Shown here: positions 44,248 through 53,239 of the stretch, in pieces
How the letters are laid out: each line of letters starts with the position of its first letter
Position numbering within the stretch: the first letter of the stretch is position 1
Source of the DNA: Erythrobacter sp.
GTDB taxonomy: Bacteria; Pseudomonadota; Alphaproteobacteria; Sphingomonadales; Sphingomonadaceae
DNA: 64,000 nucleotides
Direction: 5' to 3'
Assembly (NCBI RefSeq): GCF_024305245.1
Contig: NZ_JAMWYX010000006.1
Location: forward strand, 124,001-188,000
The notes under the pieces: model-generated
Seen by the model: only the letters and a program-made list of their open reading frames with translations
Database searches by the model: none
What the model was told of the DNA's origin: nothing
Program-made: the position numbers and the translations under genes

Positions 44248-46874
44248 TGCGGATACTGGCACTGCGGCTGTTCAACGTAAAACGCTTCGCCGGGCGCGGC
44301 GTAGCGATCGAGAACATTGGCGAGGGCGTCAATGTATTGTGCAAACCGAACGAGTTCGGCAAGTCGACCAGCTTCGAGGCGCTGCACGCTTTATTCTTCC
44401 AGCCGCACACCAGCACCGCGGGCGAGGTGCGAAACCTGCGCCCCTATAGCGGCGGCACTCCGGTGGTTCAGGCGGATATCTCCACTGAAGCCGGGCAGTA
44501 TCGGATCACCAAGCAGTTCTACACGGGCAAGTCAGCACGGGTGGAGGATCTCGTCAGCGGACGGCTGATCGCCCAGGCCGACGAGGCAGAAAACTTCATC
44601 AGCGATCTGGTGCAGGGAGGTGCCGGTGGCCCGGCCGGTCTGCTGTGGGTGAGGCAAGGCATCACCGGAATCGAAAAGCGCAGCAAGGCTGAAGAAGACA
44701 ACGAAAAGCAGGTCAGGGCCAGTCTGCTCGAATCGGTGCAGGGAGAGGTCGAGGCGGTCACCGGCGGTCGCCGGATCGCCGAAATCATGAATAAGACGAG
44801 CATCTCGCTCGATGCACTGGTCACGCCAACGGGGCGTCCAAAATCGGGCGGTCGCTATGCAATCGCGTGCGACGAGCGGGACCGATTGGCGGTTGCAGAG
44901 CGTGCTCTGGAGGCCGACGTGCAGCAACTTCGCGCTGCTCTCGACGAGCGCGCCACCGCCATGCGGCAGCTGACGGAACTGCAAAAGCCCGATGAGAAGG
45001 CCAAGCGCGTCGCTGATATTACCATCGCACAATCCGCGATCGAGACTGCCCGCCAGTTGGCCGACCGATTGAAAGCTGCCGAGGCGGAGCTCGCGCTCGC
45101 GCGCGAACGACATCAGGCGGCTCACAGCGAGAATGAACGGTTCCAGGATGCAGTGGTCGAGGTCAAGAGCCTCGAAGCCTTGACCCACAAGGCAAATCTC
45201 AAGCGCGACGACGCCGTCGCCAAGCGCCAGGACACGACCGCCACAATCGATGCGGCACGGATGGAAGCCGAGGCCGCCGAGAAGGAAGCCAGCGAAGCGC
45301 GTCAGCTGCTGGCGCGGTTGGATGCAGCAGAAAAGGCGCGCACGGCAGCGGATCGATTGGTCGAACTGCAACGGCGCCTGCAAAATGCAGAAACAGCGCG
45401 CGAAACGATCGAGGCAGCCGAGGCGGAACTCGCACAGGTCAAGATTCCGGCAGATGCGATCGACGAACTTCAGGATCTGGACGTCGAGATCGTGCAGCTG
45501 CGCACGCTCCGCGATTCGGCCCGCCCCACGGTTTCCATACGCTATGAGCCGGGGCACACTGGATCGGTCAGCATGAACGGTGCGCCGCTGATCGACGGGC
45601 AGGAACATGGCTATGACGGCCATGCGACGCTGGTTGCGCCGGGGATTGGCACGATAGCTTTGCGATCGAACCAGCCGGAGCGCAGCGACGACCAGCTTGA
45701 GCAATTGGTGGCCAAGCGCGATGCGCTGCTGTCAGCAATGGGCGTTGCTGATCTTGCCGCAGCGCGCGCGCGACAGGTGGAAGCGCAGAAACTGGAAGCG
45801 CAGATAAATGAAGCAAAGGCGGTGCTGCGGGTGCTGGCCCCAGAGGGTATGCCCGCATTGCGCTCCGAGATCGCCGCGATCACGCCTGACGAGGCCGAAG
45901 AAATCGAACTGAAGGCCGATCCCGTGGCAACCCGCCAGGTGCTGGAAGATGCCGAACACCGCCGCCAGCAGGCCAATCAGAAGGCGCGCGACGCCGAGCC
46001 GGTGCGAGAGCGCGCCGAGGGTGCGTTTGTCGGTGCCCAGACAGAACTTGCAACGCTGGCGGCGAGGATGCAACAGACAGCCGCATTGCTTGGCCCGGCG
46101 GATCTTCAGGAAACCAAGGAAACGGAGTTGCAGGACCGGCTTGCAAAGCTGTCGGAGGACCTCGAACAAGCAGAAGCGCAGGCAGAGGCATTGCGCGCCA
46201 AAACGCCCGATCTTGAAAGCCTGCGGGCCGCGCACAAGCGGCTGGTATCGGTCGATCAGGGGATCGATGCCAACATCGGCCAGTTGCGCGAAACGATCGC
46301 AGGGCTTAACGCGCAAATTAAGGCTCGTTCCGATGATGCAGTCGAAGAGCAATGGTCGGAAACAAAGGACGCGCTGGAGGCTGCGCAAATGCGAGTCGCA
46401 GGATTCGAAGCCGAGGTGGCCACACTGCAACGGCTCGCGACTGCACTCGATAGTGCGCGCTCAGATGCTCGCGACCTGTATCTCAAGCCCGTTATGGCCG
46501 AGCTTAAGCCGCTCCTGCGATTGCTGTTCGATGATGTCGCGATCACGTTCGACGACAAAACCCTGCTGCCGCAAACGATCCTCCGCAACGGTCAACAGGA
46601 GGACGTCGATCGGTTGAGTGGAGGCATGCGCGAACAGCTCTCTGTCCTGACCCGACTGGCATTTGCACGCCTGTTGGCGCGAGATGGACGCGCGGCACCG
46701 GTGATCCTGGATGACGCGCTTGTCTATTCCGATGATGACCGGATCGAAAAGATGTTCGACGCGCTCCACCGCCAGGCGAACGATCAGCAGATCATAATCT
46801 TCTCATGCAGGCAGCGCGCGTTTCAGCAGCTCGGTGGGAACATCCTGCAGTTGTCAGATTGGGATCCCACATGA
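44247..46874 (+). CDS. SbcC/Rad50/YhaN-like SMC-type ATPase with atypical Walker A
   Basis: This 875-aa protein has N- and C-terminal ATPase lobes separated by long coiled coils (~residues 200-440 and 490-760). The Walker A reads CKPNEFGKST at 32-41, so the first glycine of G-x4-G-K-S/T is Lys33. The C-terminal lobe has the ABC signature RLSGGMREQLSVLTRLAFAR and Walker B PVILDDALVYSDDD. The coiled coil is interrupted by a small globular insert (~430-480, SMNGAPLIDGQEHGYDGHAT) and there is no CxxC zinc hook, as in YhaN. The start is the ATG at 44247, overlapping the SbcD stop as TGATG. It is the last gene of the operon; an IS3 remnant follows 90 bases later. Confidence 0.9.
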   Translation: MRILALRLFNVKRFAGRGVAIENIGEGVNVLCKPNEFGKSTSFEALHALFFQPHTSTAGEVRNLRPYSGGTPVVQADISTEAGQYRITKQFYTGKSARVEDLVSGRLIAQADEAENFISDLVQGGAGGPAGLLWVRQGITGIEKRSKAEEDNEKQVRASLLESVQGEVEAVTGGRRIAEIMNKTSISLDALVTPTGRPKSGGRYAIACDERDRLAVAERALEADVQQLRAALDERATAMRQLTELQKPDEKAKRVADITIAQSAIETARQLADRLKAAEAELALARERHQAAHSENERFQDAVVEVKSLEALTHKANLKRDDAVAKRQDTTATIDAARMEAEAAEKEASEARQLLARLDAAEKARTAADRLVELQRRLQNAETARETIEAAEAELAQVKIPADAIDELQDLDVEIVQLRTLRDSARPTVSIRYEPGHTGSVSMNGAPLIDGQEHGYDGHATLVAPGIGTIALRSNQPERSDDQLEQLVAKRDALLSAMGVADLAAARARQVEAQKLEAQINEAKAVLRVLAPEGMPALRSEIAAITPDEAEEIELKADPVATRQVLEDAEHRRQQANQKARDAEPVRERAEGAFVGAQTELATLAARMQQTAALLGPADLQETKETELQDRLAKLSEDLEQAEAQAEALRAKTPDLESLRAAHKRLVSVDQGIDANIGQLRETIAGLNAQIKARSDDAVEEQWSETKDALEAAQMRVAGFEAEVATLQRLATALDSARSDARDLYLKPVMAELKPLLRLLFDDVAITFDDKTLLPQTILRNGQQEDVDRLSGGMREQLSVLTRLAFARLLARDGRAAPVILDDALVYSDDDRIEKMFDALHRQANDQQIIIFSCRQRAFQQLGGNILQLSDWDPT

Positions 46875-46963
46875 AGAGGGGGCCCCGCTACCACCAATGG
46901 CACAGATTTGAGTTTGTGATTTAAGGTGGGTTGGGGCTTCGCCGTAGTGACGAAAGAACGAGG

Positions 46964-47190
46964 ATGAAGACCCAACCCTCCTTGAAAAAATCCACTGGCA
47001 ATGCCCCTGCAGAACGGGTGGTCAAGGACATCCGGCGACAGACCCGGCGGCACTTCTCGGCTGAGGACAGGATCCGCATCGTGCTCGATGGGTTGCGCGG
47101 CGAGACAGCATCGCAGAGCCATGCCGCAAAGAAGGCATCGCCCAGAGCTTGTATCACACATGGTCAAAGAAGTTCATGGAAGCGGTCACC
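46964..47190 (+). pseudogene. IS3-family OrfA, truncated and frameshifted
   Basis: The frame starts MKTQPSLKKSTGNAP and continues VVKDIRRQTRRHFSAEDRIR, IVLDGLRGE, the HTH of an IS3 OrfA. At about 47105 it is frameshifted; the native continuation (SLYHTWSKKFMEA) is found in the next frame at 47143-47180. After that, transposase similarity ends. It is the 5' part of an element whose 3' part (OrfB) is seen at 36655-36944, same orientation. The stretch 46880-46960 is probably the IS leader and left terminus. Confidence 0.85.
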
Positions 47191-47356
47191 CGCGACGAAC
47201 TGCGCTACGTCCTCGATCCCAAGGACGTGATGGGCGAAGACTACCCCAGCGAAACCTTCCGCGTCCTCCAGAAGAACGAAATCGCCCGCCACGGCGAATA
47301 CCGCACCCGCCGCCTCGTCCTCGCCGCCTACGACGAACTGTCAGCGCAAGGCATGC
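47181..47356 (+). pseudogene. Unidentified gene fragment fused to the IS remnant
   Basis: Directly after the OrfA-derived residues the frame continues VTRDELRYVLDPKDVMGEDY, then FRVLQKNEIARHGEYRTRRL and VLAAYDELSAQGM. The high third-position GC and protein-like composition suggest a real coding fragment from another gene, joined to the IS by deletion. I cannot name the parent family. Confidence 0.5.
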
Positions 47357-47479
47357 GGCCAAGAGTGGAGGGGTATTGCAGTAATGAAGACCAACTATTG
47401 CATCTGACGAAACGCCGTCATCGAGGTTGTCGGTGAACTCAAAGTGGGTCCGAGTTGTATCCCTGATCCTCCTACGATG

Positions 47480-49291
47480 CTAATGCCACAGCAGTTTTCG
47501 CCAGCGGATCGGCGGCCCCGAGTAAAGTGATCCGAGCCCATTCGGCGTTGCCGCGCGTGCCGCCTTGAGGCCATCTTCAAAGTGGATGACGCTGCCAGAA
47601 TCTACTTCCTCATTATCGAAATTCGCGAACCTATGGCCTCTATTTCCAAGGAACTGCACGTCATTCAGAACGCGATTTCAAAGGATTTGCTGGCCTTTCG
47701 CATATTCCAATCCTTCGTCGAAATCTTCAATGGATACGAACACGGGACGATCATTTTTGTCCAACCCGCCGCCCATAATGGCCAAGCGATCTGCCTGCTG
47801 ATAGGCCACCTTTTTGACCTCATCGTTAGACCCGCGGCACTCCTCACGAAGGCTCCTAACCAGCTCGGTCAGTCGGTCTTTAGCAACTTCGATATCCTCG
47901 ATTTCAGTCGGCACATCCTCGTCCGAGTTCAGCGAAGAATAGTATTTCTCAAGCTCAGGCGGGAGGCCATGCACTTCGATCCAGCGCGAGCCGGTCCACT
48001 CCTCAGCATCAAGATCGCTATACCATTCAACCCCTTCGTAGATGACGGTGGAATCCTCGATTTTGAAGGTCCAGTTGTGCTCGCACGCATTGGCAATATC
48101 GGCCCAGAAATCAGCCTCGCGCTTCGCTTGTTTGCGCTTTTCTTTCCGTTCATCGAAGCCGCGTTTGGCTTCCGACAGCCCCAGACCGTGCATCAGAAAT
48201 CGATCAAAAACTTCGATGCTGCCAGCGGCTTCCGACAGTTCGTCGGCCAAAGCAGGCAAGCCTTCGATCAGTTCATTGACCCAATCTTTTCGATACCTTT
48301 TGTGGGGCTGGATGCGATCGATGAAGCCTTTGATCGAGACCAAAGCAACGGTCCAGGAAGTGTCTTCCATCATGGCTCTTGATGCCTCTGAAAGGAGGTC
48401 AACGATCACCGAAAGCCTGACCCGATCCTCTTCAGAATCCAGCCCCAGGACCTGGCCCAAGAGCTCGATGTCCCGGTCGTGACGAAGGCCAACGCACCTG
48501 TAGTAGGCGTCGTATTCCCCTTGGCTGAGTTCGCGTGCGAGATCTGAAATGCGGGACGCGCCCAACAGAAAATGCTCACTGAACCCTTCGGGCAGCGCAA
48601 GGTCCCTGCGGGCCTTTGCTGCGAACTCCTTCTGCTGTTCCGAGCGAAGGGCATAGGCATGAAGAACGACCCGCTGTTGGTCTTCATCAAGGTCGCGCGG
48701 CGGTGCCTCAAGGATGCCTGCATTGACCATCAGGCGCCAAGGATTGTCGGGATCCTTGAGGTGCGGATCTTTTGTGTGCGCCTTGAACAGATCGGCAATA
48801 CACGTGATCATTGGGTCTGGCATGCGAGTGAAGGATGACGGCGCAACCCCTGCTTTTCCCAGTCTCTCGAGAAGCGGGCTGCCTAGCGCAAAGACACTCT
48901 CAGGATCGTGGTCTTCACGGCTTTTCCCCACTGGTGTAAGCGTGGCCTCATGCCGGTCGAGTTCTTCGAGCTCGCTGCGCTTTTCATGCCAGATTGCAAG
49001 TTCCCGACCAGCCTCGGAAAGGAGGTCCATTACCTTTCGTTTACGCTCACGCTCCTGCTTAGCGACCTTTTTCCTTGTCTTCTCGGGCGATTCTTCCAAT
49101 CGGAAGGGATGCCTTAATCGGGATCGCGCACGATGGGCATGTTTTGTGAGCTTTCCGCTCTCGTCTACTTCTTCAGCCTGCCTGCACAGGTCGTCATAAG
49201 CAAGAACGTCGCAGGTAACTTCAGACATGTCCTCAGCCAATGCTTTGCGGACAATGCTCATGAATGCGGAGATGGGGCCATTTTGTGTCAT
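47480..49291 (-). CDS. Unrecognised 537-aa protein with a possible in-frame stop and 66-codon extension
   Basis: The main frame (stop TGA at 47678-47680) encodes 537 aa rich in charged residues, with helical and coiled-coil character near residues 60-110 (EKTRKKVAKQERERKRK). No membrane segment or known motif was seen. Beyond the TGA the same frame stays open for 66 codons and reads like protein (LNDVQFLGNRGHRFANFDNE, SGSVIHFEDGLKAARAATPN) up to TAG at 47480. Either the gene was ~604 aa and has a nonsense mutation, or this is chance. It is next to the DUF4011/SbcCD cassette and followed upstream by an AT-rich region, which suits an accessory, perhaps defence-related gene, but I do not recognise it. 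Confidence 0.7.
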
Positions 49292-49532
49292 GCCAATATT
49301 CTAGGATGCGGATTCCAGAAAAAGAAATCCGCTCACAAATTTTTTTCAAGGCATGAAGGAAAAGGTCGCTTCGCTGGTCATTTCAATGATCAGAAAAAAT
49401 GCGAATTATGTCTCAATTTTATCGATTTTTCGTCCGATCAATTTTTCAGAAAATGATCGGAAACCCCTTATTTTTATCAATCCGAACGTTTTTATGAAAA
49501 GCCCTCGAACTCGTTTTTTTAGGCGCAATACC

Positions 49533-49569
49533 GCAATAAGGGTCGCAACGGCGTTTCGACCCTTATTGC
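49533..49569. repeat. Perfect 13-bp inverted repeat
   Basis: The arms GCAATAAGGGTCG and CGACCCTTATTGC are separated by 11 bases. There is no T-run. Such a strong hairpin in an AT-rich segment could be a nicking or initiator site, an integrase site or a transcriptional element. Confidence 0.7.
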
Positions 49570-50117
49570 TGCTTTGACCCGGTCAAGACGTGTTCCGGGA
49601 CAATATTGAAATTTTGCCCGGATCACCAGATATTTTTAGTTCGCTGCGCTCACACGTCACGCGAAATCAAAGATTTTCGTTCCTTGTTTTTTGATCAAGC
49701 GGATTGCTGTCCGATCGGCTTAGCTTTTGCGTTCTGACAATCTCTAGCTCTTTTTGCGAACGACTGCCATCGTTCTCGGGCGCTTCGCTTGGGTTCGCAG
49801 CCCAATCGGGCTGGGTTTTCAGATTGTCTGTCGGGGCCCTCAGCTGCCGCTGACCCCCCGTTTCCTGACGAGAGGCCAAAAATCGGCCAATTTGACCGTC
49901 AGCGAGCAATGGTTGCACGCGGCCAAAATTTTTGAATTTTGGGCCATTTAAGGTGCCATTTTGGGCCATATCCGGCCGAGGTCGAGGCGGAGACACGATC
50001 TGTCACAGCACCATCGCTGCTAAATCCGGATCGACGGTATGCATCGTGGCGGCACGCGCCGGCCTTACAGCGCATCGCCAATTTCGCGAAAAACCAATCC
50101 CGCAGGATCGGTTCACA

Positions 50118-50144
50118 GGGTGCCCGGCGGGCACCCCTTTTTTG
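50118..50144 (+). terminator. Intrinsic terminator-like hairpin
   Basis: GGGTGCCC, a three-base loop GGC, GGGCACCC and then CTTTTTT fit a rho-independent terminator on the plus strand. No plus-strand gene ends just before it, so it may be an attenuator upstream of the exonuclease gene or terminate an unseen transcript. Confidence 0.65.
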
Positions 50145-50362
50145 CATCTAGCGTTGGAAAAGGCCGCATGCCCGCGCAGCAGAATCGCGTTTGCTCAGAA
50201 GAGGCGAGATGGCGGCGCAGCCGGAGAATTTTTCAACAAGAGGCAGAAGGGAAGAGATGCCGGGTGAAGCCGGCAGGGTGAAGGAAAAAAGGAAGTGGAG
50301 CAGAGACGCTCGGCTTTCGCCTTCGCCGGTTTCGCCAACGCACAATCTTGGAGAAACTTTCT

Positions 50363-51250
50363 ATGCAATTTAAATCATCAAACCAAAAGCTCGAACGTGC
50401 CGCGCGCACGCTTGAAGCAAGCGGCGACTACCGCGTCTTCCGAAAAATTCCCGAACCCTTTTCACGCATGGATGCCGGCACGCCGCCCGATGCGACATGC
50501 GTGGCAGTTGTCGACGTGGAGACGACAGGGCTTTCGCTGGCCGATGACGAATTGATTGAGCTGGCGATCCTGCTTGCTTGGGTAAGTCCAGATGGCGAGG
50601 TGCTTGCGCATTTGGGGCCGTGGTCCTGGCGCAATGATCCGGGCATCCCGCTGTCGCCCCAGATCCGAAAGCTCACCGGCCTTTGCGATAACGATCTCGC
50701 TAATCAGGCGATCGATGACGAGAAGGTTCTGGTGCTGCTCGATCGCGCCGACCTGGTCGCCGCTCACAATTCAAATTTTGATATTGGCTGGTTCGATCAA
50801 CGCTATCCGCAGCTTGCCGACAAGCCGTGGGCCTGCAGCATGGCGGAAATCGAATGGGCACAGCTTGGGTGCGATGGTCGCGGTCAGTCGGCGTTGCTCA
50901 ATCAACATGGCTGGTTCGCCAATGCCCACCGCGCAGGGGATGACGTCTGGAGCCTGCTATGGCTGCTGAAGCAAAAGCGCAGCGACCCTGATGGCGAAAA
51001 TGTCCGCAGCCATTTTGCGCGGCTGCTGGAATCAGCAGAGCAGCCAAGCATGCTGATCTCAGCCACGGGCGCGCCGTTCGCCGCCAAGGATGAACTCAGG
51101 GGGCGCGGCTACAGATGGAATGTGGTGGAGCGGGTCTGGCAGAAACAGGTCCGGCTCGATGAAGCATCATCGGAGATGGCATGGTTTCAAGAAAAACTGC
51201 TGCCAGCGCCTACCACCAAAACCGTGACCGCTGCTGAGCGTTATCGCTGA
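50363..51250 (+). CDS. DnaQ-like 3'-5' exonuclease with C-terminal extension
   Basis: This 295-aa protein is a DEDDh exonuclease: VVDVETTGL (Asp51, Glu53), VAAHNSNFDIGWFD and AHRAGDDVWSLLWLL (H-x4-D). The C-terminal ~90 residues include LRGRGYRWN, a motif often found after the exonuclease domain in such proteins. The ATG at 50363 has GGAGAAA 7 bases before it; a TTG 15 bases upstream is less likely. It heads a plasmid/ICE-like gene group, each gene followed by a hairpin. Confidence 0.85.
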   Translation: MQFKSSNQKLERAARTLEASGDYRVFRKIPEPFSRMDAGTPPDATCVAVVDVETTGLSLADDELIELAILLAWVSPDGEVLAHLGPWSWRNDPGIPLSPQIRKLTGLCDNDLANQAIDDEKVLVLLDRADLVAAHNSNFDIGWFDQRYPQLADKPWACSMAEIEWAQLGCDGRGQSALLNQHGWFANAHRAGDDVWSLLWLLKQKRSDPDGENVRSHFARLLESAEQPSMLISATGAPFAAKDELRGRGYRWNVVERVWQKQVRLDEASSEMAWFQEKLLPAPTTKTVTAAERYR

Positions 51251-51294
51251 GCACGAATCAAAGCCCAAACCATCACATCAATGATCACGCCAAC

Positions 51295-51317
51295 CAGGCC
51301 CGCTGCGTGCGGGCCTG
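51295..51317 (+). terminator. Hairpin after the exonuclease gene
   Basis: The arms CAGGCCCGC and GCGGGCCTG are a perfect 9-bp stem with a 5-base loop, followed by TTGCGTTT. The T-rich tail is weak, so termination may be partial. Confidence 0.5.
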
Positions 51318-51340
51318 TTGCGTTTCAAGGAACATGAAAA

Positions 51341-52252
51341 ATGAACACTACCGACATCACAACGACCAGTGCTGGCCTCCACGATACTGAGGCTACGCCA
51401 CATACCGCCGTATCATCCGCATACGAGACTGCCCTCGAACTTGAAGCCCGCCAGTTCGCTGCCCGGTCGCATGCAAGCGATAGCAAGGGACACCGCCCGC
51501 TGCGCGTCGTCCTCGTTGATCTCGAATTCGCCTACGATCGCGCGCGTCATGGCGGATACCGAACCGCCGAAGGCAAGGATGCCGAGGACGATGTCCGCTG
51601 GCCGTTTCATCGCATCGCGTGCTGTTGCTGGTTTGTCTTGCGATTCGATCCGGGATGCGACGTGCCCGACGTAGAATCGATTACGGTTTTGGCGAATGAC
51701 GAGGCGAGCGAACAGGAGATTACCGAGCGCTTGTTCGGCATGCTCGAACTGCATCCTGATGCCTTGCTGACTACATGGGCAGGGGAGGGCAAGGACCTCG
51801 CAGTGCTGCGCCGTGTTGCCAGCGAATACGGGTTGCTGCTGCCGTCGCAGCTCTTGGATCTCAGTCCCTATGCCCGGCAACGGTTGGATCTGTGCCGCGC
51901 GGTCGCGGGACGCGCGGCCTTCCCGCATCTCCCGGAATACGCCGGAGCGGTGGGCATTCCGTGCAAGCCCACGCCATCGAAGGAGATCGGTCAGCTTGTC
52001 GAGCGCGGCGCGTGGGACAAGGTGCGCGATCAATGTTTGGCCGATGTGCTGACCACCAGCGTGATTTGCCTGCGCCATCTCGCCGCCCACGGCGCCATCG
52101 CCAGCCATCCGCATCGCAGCCTTCTCGTGCTGGCTGAAGCTGCGGCGAAGGCAATGCCCGCAAGCAAGTTCGTGCCGAACGCGTTCGCCCCGTGGGGGCG
52201 GGGGCAGGTGGCGTGCGCTCGTCTGAAAGGCACGGTTTACCGAGCAGCATAG
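51341..52252 (+). CDS. PolB-type 3'-5' exonuclease domain protein (PF10108-like)
   Basis: This 303-aa protein has a DEDDy-type exonuclease layout: VVLVDLEFAYDRA (D-x-E), TTWAGEGKDLAVLRRVA at the middle and a C-terminal RDQCLADVLTTSVICLRHL resembling the Y-x3-D region. It resembles the predicted 3'-5' exonuclease related to the PolB proofreading domain. The first ~50 residues are disordered and threonine/alanine-rich. It has no obvious DNA polymerase partner. It is flanked by two terminator-like hairpins, so it is an independent unit. Confidence 0.65.
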   Translation: MNTTDITTTSAGLHDTEATPHTAVSSAYETALELEARQFAARSHASDSKGHRPLRVVLVDLEFAYDRARHGGYRTAEGKDAEDDVRWPFHRIACCCWFVLRFDPGCDVPDVESITVLANDEASEQEITERLFGMLELHPDALLTTWAGEGKDLAVLRRVASEYGLLLPSQLLDLSPYARQRLDLCRAVAGRAAFPHLPEYAGAVGIPCKPTPSKEIGQLVERGAWDKVRDQCLADVLTTSVICLRHLAAHGAIASHPHRSLLVLAEAAAKAMPASKFVPNAFAPWGRGQVACARLKGTVYRAA

Positions 52253-52419
52253 TCAGCAAACCGAGGCTGTGCGGATCGAACGTCAGTCCCGCCAGCCAGC
52301 AAACAAGGAGAACCCCATGACCTGATCACCACACGATGTAGCCCGGGCGCTTTGCGCATGCCCGGCACCATAGCAACCCGCGCAAGTTCAATCGGCTCCC
52401 GCAATCCGGGAGCCACTCA

Positions 52420-52454
52420 GCCGCAGGTCCATCCCGGACGCTGCGGCTTTTTTT
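52420..52454 (+). terminator. Intrinsic terminator
   Basis: GCCGCAG GTCC ... GGAC and CTGCGGC followed by seven T form a textbook terminator. A second GC-rich hairpin (GGCTCCCG/CGGGAGCC at 52394-52414) lies just upstream. The stretch 52253-52474 holds no gene. Confidence 0.75.
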
Positions 52455-52474
52455 GTGTCTGAAGGAAACTTGTA

Positions 52475-53239
52475 ATGCCAAAATCTACCAAATCACCAAG
52501 CGGCCGCGCCCGCAGCAAAAGCCGCAGCCTGGTGCCCAGCAAGCCCCGGTCTTCTGCGCTTGCGCTGCCGGAGCGTCTAATCCTGGGCGATCACGAGATC
52601 CGACCTGAGCAGGTCCTCAATATCCCGGAACGCCGACCCTACGGAGAGGGGCCGTGGGAGAACGAACCTGACAGGGTGGCGTGGCAAGACGCTGCCACCG
52701 GCTACGCCTGCCTGATATTGAGGCAGAGGAATGGAACACTTGCGGGCTATGTTGCGATTGGTTCATCGCATCCGCTCTGGTGCTATGAACGTGATGCCAT
52801 CCCGTCCGAGCTTGGCATAACGCCGCATAAGGGTCTCGATTATGCGTCGCTCTGCGATGAATACGAGCCGTCTGAGGTTCGGATCTGTCATGTGGGCCAT
52901 GGTCAGCTATCGCATCTGACCACGCCATTGGCAGCGGACAGCGATGCTGCCGGCGCCCCCGATGCCTGGTGGTTCGGCTTCGCCTGCGACAAAGTCGGCG
53001 ACCTCCTGCCCGAAGGAAACTCTCGCAACGATAAGAACCGGGAGGATGGTCCAAGGCTCTATCGCGACATCGGCTATGTCGCGGACCAGGTTGTGCAGCT
53101 TGCAAACAAGCTGAGCGCGCTCGACGATCACGGATCCAGCATCGATGGTGACTGCGCTGGCGGGCACGGCGTGCCGCTCACCCTTGGGGCCAAACCCAAG
53201 GCGTTGCTCCCACGCAAGGGAGGGCGCCATGACTCGTAA
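52475..53239 (+). CDS. Hypothetical protein of plasmid/ICE type
   Basis: This 254-aa protein has a basic disordered N-terminus (residues 1-28, KSTKSPSGRARSKSRSL) and then a compact domain: RVAWQDAATGYACLILRQRN and GTLAGYVAIGSSHPLWCYER. I recall similar hypothetical proteins in sphingomonad plasmids and conjugative elements but cannot name a function. It overlaps the next gene by 11 bases. Confidence 0.65.
   Translation: MPKSTKSPSGRARSKSRSLVPSKPRSSALALPERLILGDHEIRPEQVLNIPERRPYGEGPWENEPDRVAWQDAATGYACLILRQRNGTLAGYVAIGSSHPLWCYERDAIPSELGITPHKGLDYASLCDEYEPSEVRICHVGHGQLSHLTTPLAADSDAAGAPDAWWFGFACDKVGDLLPEGNSRNDKNREDGPRLYRDIGYVADQVVQLANKLSALDDHGSSIDGDCAGGHGVPLTLGAKPKALLPRKGGRHDS

Larger units (their letters stand above)
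49292..50362. other. AT-rich non-coding segment with palindromes
   Basis: About 1 kb is markedly more AT-rich than the rest, especially 49310-49520. It contains several inverted repeats (CCGATCA/TGATCGG at 49434-49460; the 13-bp stem at 49533; GGCCAAAAT/ATTTTGGGCC near 49920) and the terminator at 50118. A minus-strand open frame at 49667-49996 (109 aa, polar) is the only candidate gene and I do not trust it. The region could hold a promoter or replication/transfer origin of a former mobile element. Confidence 0.45.

Noticed and set aside
44532..45704. A 390-aa minus-strand open frame opposite the SbcC-like gene
   Set aside because: It is the antisense of a coiled-coil coding region; the plus strand has Walker and signature motifs.
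49667..49996. A 109-aa minus-strand protein gene in the AT-rich segment
   Set aside because: No convincing ribosome-binding site, low complexity and no family; left as non-coding.
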